A stretch of DNA of 64,000 nucleotides from Nitzschia sp. pyKryTriq1. Taxonomy: Eukaryota > Bacillariophyta > Bacillariophyceae > Bacillariales > Bacillariaceae. Shown in pieces: positions 1-10,400 of the stretch. The translations under genes and the position numbers were made by a program. Below the pieces are notes generated by a model. The model made no database searches, was not told the DNA's origin, and was given only the letters and a program-made list of their open reading frames with translations. The stretch spans positions 124,001 through 188,000 of the forward strand of contig OY101119.1 of the NCBI GenBank assembly GCA_956465555.1. The letters are read 5' to 3'. Within the stretch, counting starts at the first letter, position 1. Every line of letters begins with the position of its first letter.

Positions 1-150
1 TACGGCACTGGTTACTTGTACCGGTAACTGCTGTACAAAGTAAGAGGTAAACTTTTATTCCCTCACAAAATCGAAAACGAGCACATCCGATACATCATCC
101 TAAAAAGCTCTCAACAAACTTCTTCTTCTTCTCCTCCTCCCACCACAAGA

Positions 151-606
151 ATGCCTCTTCAAGAACACTGCGTTGCTGCCACGTCCAGTCGAGGAAACCG
201 CATGCACCAGTCTACTACAGCCGACGGCGCAAGCCCAGCAAGACCGACATTCCCTCTGCGTCCCCGACGCATTGGAGAGGAAGGGAGAGGGATTTCTTCA
301 GATGCGTCGGGTATTATGACTCTTGTCGAAGCGGCCCTTATGACACATCATATTCCTGTTGAGTCGACTTTGTTGTTATTCCCTCACGTTGCGCTGCGTG
401 GTCGCTCGTCACAGCCCCCCCAACGGACGTGCACCAGCACGTTGGACATCATTGAAGACGTCCTCCAACTATTGGATGATGACGACGATGATGACATCTT
501 CACGCCCATCAGTCCACGAAGACCAGCAAGACGAGGAGCACTTTCATCCACCATGCCTTCGAGGAGCAAGAGATCGCGGTCCAACCAGCATCCAGCTCGA
601 GAATAA
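151..606 (+). CDS. Hypothetical protein (weak candidate)
   Basis: An ATG-initiated frame of 151 codons, preceded by a pyrimidine-rich stretch and a purine before the ATG. It contains a run of seven aspartates (about residues 110-116) followed by a basic, serine- and arginine-rich tail. I recognise no domain. Composition bias and overlap with frames on both strands make it uncertain; it could be a chance frame. Transcript evidence would be needed to accept it. Confidence 0.25.
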   Translation: MPLQEHCVAATSSRGNRMHQSTTADGASPARPTFPLRPRRIGEEGRGISSDASGIMTLVEAALMTHHIPVESTLLLFPHVALRGRSSQPPQRTCTSTLDIIEDVLQLLDDDDDDDIFTPISPRRPARRGALSSTMPSRSKRSRSNQHPARE

Positions 607-1580
607 CAGAATTCATCATCGTGGAATGCCAAGAAGTTTTGAAACATTCTACTACGTACGAGTACATTATATGTGATATGCGCCAAAATTAGATGTAAAT
701 CACAACACATAGACCACCTATATCTTTTCCAGAAAATATTGCTTTACTATTTGTACTATGTGTAGGCCTGTATCGCGCCAAGAGAGGACACCAGGTTGGG
801 TACTGCTGCGGCCTGTATGTATGTACATATATTTCAGCAAAGTACGACAAGGGAATGAAGCTCCGCATCAACCCCCACCACAACTCGAAGCGTACCAAAA
901 GCATGCATCCAATTTCCTCGAACTTATCCAGCGTCGAAACATATTATTTTTTAGCATTCCTTCGTTGACAGCAGTCACCAGTACCTCATGATGTCTGCAG
1001 TCTGGCTTGTTGTGGCCACGTACTAGCCGCCGCTGGGTGGTAGCGTGGGCTTATCAATCGGCATTTACTAGGCAGTTCAGGTAGGTCCAGACATGAAACA
1101 TCATGCAACACATCCGTCTCTCGTCATCATCATCATCATCATCTTTTTCAACGAAGTTTTTGTTTCCTCGACGATTAGTATAGTAGTACAACATGGGGGA
1201 ACCAACAGTATCATTTCAACGAATGTCAGGAGTAGATCCAATCGTCCTCGTGCTGGGGGAGGGGATCGTCATTCCTACGGTAGTAGTCTAACAATCATCA
1301 TCATGACGACTTGAGTCAATGATACTCTTCCTGGTGTCCACTGATATCATGATCGATGGCGAACACTACCCGCAGAAGGCAATGCTGGTGAAGATCCTCG
1401 TTGTCCTAGTTCGACTTGTTGTTGATCCGCTTCGTCCTCTTCATCGGTAGTAGTAGTAGTAGATCCAGCACTCTTCGTAGTACTAACTTCCAATGGTGCG
1501 ATTGAATCACAGACTCATCCGATTGGATCTCCATTTGGGACTGTTTCTGTATATCGCGAATCCAATTCACGAAAAATAGA

Positions 1581-1934
1581 GATACTATTTGTACAAGCAC
1601 CACATACTCGGATGCATCGTGATCGGGACAATTAAAGATATTGCACAGCGTGGCTTCTGGGTCGGAATGTAGAGATTGTGAAAAAGAACGCATCATGCTC
1701 TCCCAATCTCACACCATTCCCATCATTAGATACTACTTGTACAAGCACCACATACTCGGATGCATCGTGATCGGGACAATTAAAGATACTGCACAGCGTG
1801 GCTTCTGGGTCGGAATGTAGAGATTGTGAAAAAGAACATCAGGCTCTCCCAATCTCACATCATTCCCATCATTAGATACTACTTGTACAAGCACCACATA
1901 CTCGGATGCATCGTGATCGGGACAATTAAAGATT
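1581..1934. repeat. Tandem repeat, about 147-bp unit, 2.4 copies
   Basis: Copies begin at 1581, 1729 and 1875 (spacing 148 and 146) with the same opening, GATACTA then TTGTACAAGCACC. They differ by single bases and a two-base indel, so the duplication is fairly young. The third copy stops after about 60 bases. On the minus strand the unit reads as ordinary-looking peptide (for example SLHSDPEATLCNIFN), suggesting it was copied out of a coding region. Confidence 0.85.
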
Positions 1935-2085
1935 TACTGGCAGTGGGAATACCTGTACGGCAGGAAGTATGAGTACCACGCCGCGACGTGCTCTTCCATT
2001 CTTCCCAAACATAAGCACATTCTTTGGTTAGCAATTTTTGGTTCGAGCTCCCCGATTCCCTCAAAGAAAGCCGCAGTCAGCAGTC

Positions 2086-4980
2086 ATGATCCTTTCTCCT
2101 TTTGTCACCGGCAACAAGCTATGGCTTCTCTCGCCGTTGTGGATCCTCGCTGGGATCTCCTCCACCAGTCGAAACAGATCGCTCCTTTTAGTCGAAGGCA
2201 GGGTCATATGTGGGGGCGGTGGCGATGGCGAAGGATCGGAGCCTTGCGGCACCAAGAGAGCTGAAAGGATTGATGAGTTTCAAACTTGTAAACGCGAGTT
2301 CAACAATAGTCAGGCTTTCAAAGACGTTGGAGGGTGTTGGGCATGCCCAGCACACTTCAAGCGTACTATCGCCTATAGTGTTGACAGTGAGAAGGCTTGT
2401 TTCCGTGCCGATGCTGACTTTGTCACCGATGAATTTGCGACGGGTATCTACGTACAAGACAAGCGGACAAGCTGCCCTTCTGGGCAATTCAAGGACCTTC
2501 GGAATGGAGGGGAATGTTGGAGTTGTCCAAAGGACTACGTCAGGACTGCTGAACCAGTCGATGGGCCCCGTGCCTGTATCAAGGGATCTGTCCTTTTGGT
2601 GAATAATCCAAAAGCAGCCGCGAATTTCGAATCTCCCTTGAGTTGCCCCACTCCAAGTTTCCTTGACGTTGGCACACAGAAGTGTTACAAGTGCCCTGCG
2701 GGCTACTATCGCGCCAGCAGTGTGTATCCCATATGGAACGACAGGGGATGCGTAGCAACTGGCGGTGAGCACCAGCCAGCTCTAAGCTTGGGCGATTTTG
2801 GATGCGATAAGGCCAATGGCGAGTTCTATGACGTTTTTACTGACGCTTGCTGGAAATGTCCCGACTATTATACGCGTAGCTTTGTGACAGTGGGTGTCCA
2901 ACATGAGCAAGCCTGTCGTTCGATAGGGTTCGAGTGGGAAGACGAGCCATATCCGGGTAAGAAATATGATACTGTGGCCTCATGTGTAATCCAACTTCGC
3001 TGTCGTCTCTCGTTCATGGGCCATCCTCCACTAACAAAACAAAATTCTTCTCCAGAGCCTGGCATCTTCGAGGTCTACCCAGAGAAGTATCCCCTAGAGC
3101 GGAATGGGGGGGAAACCATCGTTCATGGTTTTATACATATCGTCCCCCGAGACCAGGACCACCTGTATCCATTCGTTGCTGCCCTCATGGAACTGTTCGA
3201 AACGGATGAGGGTATTATCAGACTCAATACATTCTTCGATGTCTTTGCGACCAAAAGTGAGGTTGGAGCGAGGGAGTTTATTGCGACTGTCTGGCAAGAA
3301 ATCAGCGAGACGCCACGTGAGAGTGAATTTCTCAAGGTGTACCTCTGGCAGTTGCTTCTACGCATTTCAGCGTCCAAGAATGAAGGAGAGGAGCTTGCAG
3401 AGAACCAGGTGAGGATGGTGTCAGCCTTTGAACGCTACGTTGCCGATCGTCGGTTACAGGCGGCGTACAATTTGAAGATGGCAGTCGATGCCTGGTTCGA
3501 ATCGCCTGCTGCTAAAATAAGCGTTGGGCTTGGCAACGTGGAAGAAATGAACACAATCATGATGAAACCACCGGATTTTGTCGAAATAGCAGCCAAATCA
3601 TTGCGACTCAAGGTTGCTGCGTCTTCGACGATCGCTCTTACAACACTTTGGTCTGGATTATATTACACATTCTCTAATAATTTCCACATAGTGTGGCAGG
3701 TACACGGTTTCTCGAAAGCGGTATGGGCAAATAAAATATTCTTTAATCATGGCAAAGAATTCCTGCAGAACCTACCAAGGGTGTTCACGCAATCCAGCGC
3801 ATATGGGAACTATCTTACGAGTTCGTCAGCGCTCCGGTATGGCAGCATTTGGTCTGATCTACCATATAATGGACCAAGAGATCTTCTGACAGCCTTCAGA
3901 TATAGGAATTTTCTTGCCACGCAGCTTGGTCCAGCGGTAGCAGTGACTGTCATGATAATCATCGCTCAATGGGGTATAGAGAGAGCAATGGAGATTGCCG
4001 ATGTCCAACAAGAAGCCATCAATGCAGTGGCGAAAGCCAAGGCTGACATCAATGTTCTCGAAGCAGCATCGTACGAACCAGGATCCCTCTTGGCTCAATG
4101 GCTAGTCAGTGATGGGGAAGAGGCAATGCTTCTCTACTTCTCTCTCATGTCCGTCCAGGACCCATTTGTGTATGCATATCATCCCTCCTTTGACGCCGCT
4201 TGCAAGGAGGCAGCGATTAGAGCCGATGAGCTTGACTACACATCCGAACTGGAAACTCTAGTCGGGAAGGAAAATTTTGTCTGCGCAACCGCAGAGCTTT
4301 GTGCTATCGAGGCCATGGCACAAGGACTACAAATTGGTGGCGCTGGCTTTGCATTCTCGAGTTCGTCCTACCCCACAAAAGGTTGCTACTTCTACCCCTC
4401 AACTCATAGCCAATACGCTAACATGGCATTCTTTGGCAAGGGTGGAACTGCAGCACAGATGGAAGATGATCTATCGTCATCGAGTGTTGACAGGCTGACA
4501 TGCGGGCTGACCAATGAAGTGGCTTTCTGCCATGATGAAAAGAGCTGTTTCGCCACAGCGTTGTATCGGGGATATACTCCGGGCTACCCATTTTCTGGTG
4601 ATTTCCAGACCAAGGGTTGCTATTATTATCCTTTTGATCACAGCTTGTACCCTGGCATGGTCTTTTTTGGACAAGGCGGTTCCACGGAGCAAATGGATGT
4701 CAGCCCGTTGGAACCAAAACATCGTGTTCTTTGCAGCGATGATGATGCGGTGCTATGCCATGATAGTAACACCTGCGAGAAGGCTGCAAAGGCCCTTGGT
4801 CTACAGCTTGGCGGGGGAGGATATGCCTTTGCAGGGCCGTACAGCTCAAAAGGCTGCTACTTCTATCCGTCCGGTGCGTATATGAACATGGCCTTTTTCG
4901 GGACGGGTGGAAATTCCACTCTAATGTCCGCGGCTCCTGGGTCTGGTAAAAGACGTCTTTCCCTATGTGAGGAGGGCTAG
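2086..4980 (+). CDS. Cysteine-rich secreted or membrane protein with three C-terminal KGCYFYP repeats
   Basis: A 964-residue protein. The first ATG of the frame is at 2086 and opens a hydrophobic leader (residues 4-25), so export or membrane anchoring is likely. Residues about 60-290 carry four cysteine modules with the core C-W/Y-x-C-P then Y/F-x-R, resembling ephrin/TNFR-type cysteine modules of stramenopile surface proteins. The middle has a hydrophobic helix near residues 610-630 followed by an alanine-rich helix. The C-terminus has three repeats of about 75 residues (from about 729, 811 and 888), each with a Cys pair, KGCYFYP or KGCYYYP, then MAFFGxGG or MVFFGQGG. I recall such KGCYxY/FGxGG repeats in other diatom proteins but know no function. 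The gene appears intronless and complete. Confidence 0.8.
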   Translation: MILSPFVTGNKLWLLSPLWILAGISSTSRNRSLLLVEGRVICGGGGDGEGSEPCGTKRAERIDEFQTCKREFNNSQAFKDVGGCWACPAHFKRTIAYSVDSEKACFRADADFVTDEFATGIYVQDKRTSCPSGQFKDLRNGGECWSCPKDYVRTAEPVDGPRACIKGSVLLVNNPKAAANFESPLSCPTPSFLDVGTQKCYKCPAGYYRASSVYPIWNDRGCVATGGEHQPALSLGDFGCDKANGEFYDVFTDACWKCPDYYTRSFVTVGVQHEQACRSIGFEWEDEPYPGKKYDTVASCVIQLRCRLSFMGHPPLTKQNSSPEPGIFEVYPEKYPLERNGGETIVHGFIHIVPRDQDHLYPFVAALMELFETDEGIIRLNTFFDVFATKSEVGAREFIATVWQEISETPRESEFLKVYLWQLLLRISASKNEGEELAENQVRMVSAFERYVADRRLQAAYNLKMAVDAWFESPAAKISVGLGNVEEMNTIMMKPPDFVEIAAKSLRLKVAASSTIALTTLWSGLYYTFSNNFHIVWQVHGFSKAVWANKIFFNHGKEFLQNLPRVFTQSSAYGNYLTSSSALRYGSIWSDLPYNGPRDLLTAFRYRNFLATQLGPAVAVTVMIIIAQWGIERAMEIADVQQEAINAVAKAKADINVLEAASYEPGSLLAQWLVSDGEEAMLLYFSLMSVQDPFVYAYHPSFDAACKEAAIRADELDYTSELETLVGKENFVCATAELCAIEAMAQGLQIGGAGFAFSSSSYPTKGCYFYPSTHSQYANMAFFGKGGTAAQMEDDLSSSSVDRLTCGLTNEVAFCHDEKSCFATALYRGYTPGYPFSGDFQTKGCYYYPFDHSLYPGMVFFGQGGSTEQMDVSPLEPKHRVLCSDDDAVLCHDSNTCEKAAKALGLQLGGGGYAFAGPYSSKGCYFYPSGAYMNMAFFGTGGNSTLMSAAPGSGKRRLSLCEEG

Positions 4981-5555
4981 TATGCTGCCATCCCATCTAC
5001 GTGCGCTCTTTATTTTATCCAGTACCGAATGACAAGAAACGGTTACATTCTTTTATCTTGCATTGAACTAAATTACTACTATATCTGAAGAGACACCACT
5101 GCTACTTGAATCCCCTCGCCTCGCATCGCGTAGTGTCACCTCACATCGTAGCATCGCATCGTAGAAGCGTCGTCACGGTCCATTGGATGATACTGTAGCC
5201 TTTGAAGGGTAGCATTGAAACGAAGAGACGAGAGACGAGAGACGAGAGACGAGAGACGAGAGACGAGAGACGAGAGACGAGAGACGAGAGACGAGAGACG
5301 AGAGACGAGAGACGAGAGACGAGAGACGAGAGACGAGAGACGAGAGACGAGAGAGAGAGAGAGAGTGGTGGGTGGACGATGAATACAAACTCACTCTTGC
5401 TGACACAACACAATATTACAGGTATTTTAGTATAGTAGAAGACGAAACAACTCTACTATCAATTTATCAATCAATCAATCTGCTCTACTCTAGTCCAGTA
5501 GTCCAGTAGTATCAAGTTCTTCTTCTTCTTCTTCTTCTTCCAACAACAACCTTTC

Positions 5556-5587
<32 letters not shown>

Positions 5588-5606
5588 CTTGATGATGTTG
5601 TTTTGT
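4981..5606. other. Convergent intergenic region
   Basis: Lies between the 3' ends of the cysteine-rich gene and the minus-strand Ycf34 gene. It contains a GAGACGA satellite-like array and TTG/TCT microsatellites; no gene is seen. Confidence 0.7.
5222..5365. repeat. Heptanucleotide array (GAGACGA)n running into (GA)n
   Basis: About 18 nearly perfect copies of a 7-bp unit, ending in a short GA run. Because 7 is not a multiple of 3, all frames stay open and give spurious peptides of period seven residues on both strands. The purity suggests recent slippage. Confidence 0.95.
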
Positions 5607-6371
5607 TCAACTCGGAACAAAGTCTGGATTGGCCTTTCGAATCTCTTCGGGCATGTTTCGTACCCAACATCCTATATCTTCGATAAAATCTTGACATGCC
5701 ACGACATCGTATTCATAGGTCGTGACGGGAGAAAAGTCATAGGTCGCTTCTCCCACCAAGAACAACAAGGTTTCTTTATCTTTTTCGATTTCGATTTCTC
5801 CTCCTTCTTTTATTTCTTCTTTGGAAGATGATGCAGCTGATGCAGCTTGTTGTTGTTGTTGCTGTTGTTGTTTTTGTTGTTTTTCTTTGGCACGTTCGGT
5901 TTCGGCCGCATGTTCTTTCCACATGCGATGGATTTCCTTTTGACGATCATCTTGTTCATTGCGAATACTGGTACGAATATTGACTTCAATGGTTGGATTT
6001 CCATCCCGTGGTTCAAACGTCGGGGTCAAGGTCATGTGAGGTTGTTCATGTTTCGTTTCCACAAAATGATAGGCTTGACAAGATGTCACCCATTGACAAT
6101 TGATACAAATACAATGTAATGATGAAGATGAAGTTGAAGATGAAGTTGAAGTTGTGTATGAGGATGAGGGAGAAGAAGTTGGGGTAGAACAAGTCGAAGA
6201 AGTTGACGTTTTGATAGACCTACTACGAGGGATGATGATAGTATTAGGCGACTTATTGTTGTTGTTGTGGATCAAGACAAAACCAAACGCCGTCTTCCAG
6301 AAACAGCAGCAGCAGCAGCATGCACTCCACAGCAGTATTAGTAAGGAGGACATGGGGGATCGAAGAATCAT
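5607..6371 (-). CDS. ycf34: Plastid-targeted Ycf34 iron-sulfur protein, nucleus-encoded
   Basis: A 254-residue protein. Residues 1-29 form a signal peptide (hydrophobic core with a run of six cysteines) ending in TAFGF, the A-F motif that marks cleavage of diatom plastid presequences. A Ser/Thr-rich transit-like stretch follows. Residues 85-132 match the Ycf34 core: HCICINCQWVTSCQAYHF, then KHEQPH and a TIEVNI strand, with cysteines 87, 89, 92 and 98. The C-terminal Ycf34 part (EYDVVACQDFIEDIGCW, cysteines 226 and 235) is separated from the core by about 85 residues of acidic and poly-Gln sequence. Ycf34 is usually a much shorter protein, encoded by cyanobacteria and some red-lineage plastids, and binds an Fe-S cluster needed for normal photosynthesis. 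Here it sits in the nuclear genome. No intron is needed. Confidence 0.88.
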   Translation of the reverse strand: MILRSPMSSLLILLWSACCCCCCFWKTAFGFVLIHNNNNKSPNTIIIPRSRSIKTSTSSTCSTPTSSPSSSYTTSTSSSTSSSSLHCICINCQWVTSCQAYHFVETKHEQPHMTLTPTFEPRDGNPTIEVNIRTSIRNEQDDRQKEIHRMWKEHAAETERAKEKQQKQQQQQQQQAASAASSSKEEIKEGGEIEIEKDKETLLFLVGEATYDFSPVTTYEYDVVACQDFIEDIGCWVRNMPEEIRKANPDFVPS

Positions 6372-7421
6372 AATAGTAATGGTGATGATGATGATGATGA
6401 TGATGATGATGCAGATGCAGATAGTGTATATGTACCGGTACTGGTATTATTTGTACTGAATGAATGAATGAATGAATGAAAGAGAAGATGATATCGAAAT
6501 TCGAAATCGATATTACCGCGGTAGGCGCATGCGATGCACCGCGACGCACAAAACATATGTACTGTTATTTGTGCGTGTTGCACCGCAGTACAAGCACCGG
6601 TACCGGTACGGGTACTCGTAGCGTGTTGGCGTGGCGGATCGGCTCGATGATGACGAAAGCGTTCGTAGACTATTGTACTGTACTCCTACTATCTCTGTAC
6701 CTGGAACCGGTACCACGTAGCCGTGCACGTGTATGAGCGAATGATGCGGTATGTACTGTACGTCGTCCGTCCGTGCGTCTTGTTTTCCTTCGCACTATTA
6801 ATTTTTTTGCTACCGCCGGTATTGTTCGTAGCTACTCGGTTATCCAGGTTTGCTCTTATGTCATGAAAAGTCATTGGGTCATTCGAGGCTATAGTTCAAT
6901 AGTCTTTCATCCGAGATCGTGCCAAAAATCGTTAACTAAGTAGTTTCCACGTACAGACACGCCCAAGACGTTGGCATGGCTTATATGTTGAGTTGTTTGA
7001 AAAAACGTTATTATCTTCCAGCGAGCGAGCGAGCGAACGAACGTGAAATAACAAAAAATAATACGGGATCGGACATTCTGATAATGATGAAGACCACTGA
7101 AAAAGCACGTACGAGAACCAACAACGAACGACCATGGCCTGGAGGAGAGAAAAAAAAGGAGAAAACGCAGTCATCTCAACAAGAACGCATAGCAGCATCA
7201 TAACAACATCAAGTAGTAATACGAGAAGAGTCATATTGTAGACTCATACCTCTACCTCTACATCTACCTCTACACCATCTCTCTCTCTCTCTGTCTCGCA
7301 TTATGGAACGTTGCTGATTGATGATTCATTGAATATAATATTATAACAAAGCATCACGCGCCAAAAGAAGCAACAACAACAACTAGTATACTACATAATA
7401 CTACAAATACGTATCATCATC
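6372..7421. other. Divergent intergenic region (shared promoter)
   Basis: Separates the divergently transcribed ycf34 and WW/GH128-like genes, so both promoters lie here. It contains a (GAT)n run at about 6384-6414, (GAAT)n at about 6459-6480, several TACCGGTA-type palindromes near 6598-6620 and 6700-6715, and CTCTAC repeats just before 7422. No gene is seen. Confidence 0.65.
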
Positions 7422-10400
7422 ATGCCCAACAACAACCACAACAACACCAGGTCGTCGTCTTCTTCTTCTTATAGCTCATCGGCACCCCTTCCCGCCATGT
7501 GGGCTGAATCGATTGATCAACGAACGGGACGGACGTATTATTATCATATTTTGACTTCGGAACGGACCTTTGAACGACCCAGCGGTGCTGGTGGTTCCAA
7601 TAATAAGCAATATGACAAGCGCAAGCCCGATCAAGTAGTGACGGATGATGATGATGATGATGATATGGATGATATTGACCCGAATGAGAATTATCGAAAA
7701 AAGAAGCGATATTCCAGCAGCCGTGCTGGAGATTCTACAACGGCCGCACTGTCCTCGAGTTCGATCAGTCGTCATCATCATCGTCCTCCGCATCATCAAG
7801 AACCCTATGCCTTTTATACGGATGAATATCGACTAGAAAAGGAAGAGGAACGAAAACGAAAAAAGGAAAAGCAAGAAAAGAAGAAGAAGAAGAAGCAAAA
7901 GAAGGACAAGAAGAAGAAGAAGAAGAAGCGGGAAGGCTACGGCGAGGATGATGCGTCTTTATCATCATCCTTCGAAGACGACGACGACGACGAAGAGGAG
8001 GAGAGTAGCGAAGGAAGTCCAGACGATCGAAGACGACGGAAGAATGGGCGATCATCTCGATCTCGATCGAGCAAAAGGAAGTCCTCCAAGGAACAAATGG
8101 ACTTGTTTGCAAGACCATCGATTACTACAGCTGATCATACCACAAGCTCGAGTAGTCGCAGGAAACGATCCAAGAGCAAGTCGTCGGAGAGGAGGAGTAC
8201 GAGTAGGACTAGGACTAGGAGTAGTCGACACCATCCGCCTGATGATGCTCTTGCCAAATCCAACCGCAGCAAATCTACGACTACTACTAGCAAACGATCA
8301 TCGAGTCGTGGTGGTGGTGGTGATGCTGCTGCTCCTGCAACGCCTTCCAAATCCACGAGAAACAGCGGCACTAGCAGCAGCAACAACAAGAAAGCGGCCA
8401 AACTATTACTATCGGCTCAATTGGAACAGGCCCGTCAAGAACTGGAAGAACGAAAACGTGCCTTACGGAAACGGGAAAAGGAACTTCAAAAGGAACGCAT
8501 CAACATGGCCGAAGAACGTCGACAAGAAGAAGAAGCTCGCAAGTTACAAGCTGCCTTGGACGAACAGGCACGACGTCAGGCCTTTGAGGAAGAAGAAGAC
8601 AAACGTCAACAGCTCATTCGGATGGAAACGCGGAAACAAGTCGCTGCGGTAGAAGAACAAGCCCGTCGTGTCGCACGAGAGGCCGAAGAGGCGAGACGAA
8701 AAGCCGAAGAAGAAGCCGAATTGGCACGACAACGAGCTGCGGAATTGGATGTGGCCCGACTGCATGCCGAAAAGGAAGCGGAACTCGCCAAAAAGAGAGC
8801 GTCCCTCCAGGAAGAGGCTCGTCGAGAAGCCTTACAACAAGTTCAGCAAGTACGTCAAGAAGCCGACCAAGAAAAGAAAGGCCAAGCCGCTGCCTTGAAA
8901 GAGGCCGCTCTCAAAATGGCAGCTGCCGAAGAGAAACAAATCGAGGCCGAACGCAAGGCACTTGTGGAAGAGCAGGCTCGTCTCAAAGAAGAGTTGAAGC
9001 GACAGGAACTGGAAGAGTCCATCCGTGTCGCCGACTTGGCAAATAACAACTCCTCGGCGAATCTTGGCAGCAAGTCCATGTCAGATGGCAGCTCGACTAC
9101 CAGTGGAGATGAAGAAGATGAAGACGACGACGACGATTCCGATGATGAATCCGCTTCTGATTCCGAGTCTGAATCTGGTAGTAGCAGTGGAAGCGAAGAT
9201 TCTTTGTCTTCCTCCGAGGAAGAGGGAGAACTAATGGACGAAGCAGATTCTCCTCCAACAAACAAGGAGGGTACGTCGACTTCATACCCCATGGAAGATT
9301 CGATTGACTTGACAGACTTGCTCCATGCGGATGATGACGATAATGTGCCCGATTTGCCTGCACCCAAGACCAAGGCCGCTAGAGAAAAGAAACGACTCCT
9401 AGAGGCCAAATACTCCGGATCGGGTGCTACGGCTTCCACCAAAAACTCTTCTGGAACCAGAAACAATTCGTCGGGTCTTCCGTCACGCAATACTTCCTAT
9501 CAAAATTCTCACCAAAACAGCACCAGTATCATGTTTACCGGTGGCGACGATTCAAGACCAAGGGACACTTCCTACTCGAATTCTCACCAAAACAGCACCA
9601 GTGTCATGTTTGCCGGTGGAAACGAGTCAAGATACCGGCGCGCCCGTTCCCCCATGCGGAGAGAGATATCTTCGCTGAATGGGTCTAATAATCTTTCCCC
9701 CCATGCATCTCCGAGGAAGCCCATTCGGTCCTTGTCCCCGACACGCTCCCCAACAAAAGGCCGCCAGGGTGTTGTTCGTTCCAATTCGATGGATCCTTCC
9801 CGTCGAATGGACTTGGCGCGGATGAACTCAAAGCCAGGAATGGGAAATCGACAGGCGTCCATCGACTTTCGAACGGAGAAAGCAAGAAACCAAATGGTTG
9901 GATTCAATCCTCATGAAAGCCGTCTTGGGCCTGTTCGGGGAATGTCGCGAGCCCAAAGCCAAGTAGCTGGCGGGAGAGGAATGATGACGATGATGGGCCG
10001 AACTCAGAGCGGTCGTGGTATGGGCGATCGCGCCAAGAGTATGGCGCCACTGCGACGCGCCGACTCTACGAATAGACCGGGCATGATGCGAGGCCGGTCA
10101 AGAGGATCGTTCGATAACTCTTTTTCCCAATATGACCCCCACAACTCGATGTCAGATATAGAACGACCACCACCACCCGTGAAAAAGAAGAAGAAGGAAG
10201 TGGAATACGAGAAGCCTCCCAAGTCGCTAGTTTTGATTTGGCTGGCGGTCGCTGGAGAGCTTGGTTTCGACATGGGTACTACCGTCATTGCGTTCAGATC
10301 CCTCACAAAAGAAGACAACTGTTGCGGTGAACAAATCGATTTGGGTCCCGTGCCCATGAGCATCACGGCTCCCTTCTTCCTTCTGGTTTCTGCCGAGCTA

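Larger units (their letters stand above)
1..2085. other. Upstream region with no firm gene
   Basis: No convincing gene fills this stretch. It holds one weak candidate reading frame (151-606), simple repeats, TACCGGTA palindromes, and a 147-bp tandem repeat at 1581-1934. The minus strand of that repeat reads as protein-like sequence in part, so it may derive from a gene fragment. Confidence 0.6.

Noticed and set aside
5141-5435. Long open frames on both strands with period-seven peptides (RRETRDE, RLSSLVS)
   Set aside because: They are translations of the GAGACGA heptamer array, which is open in all frames; not evidence of a gene.
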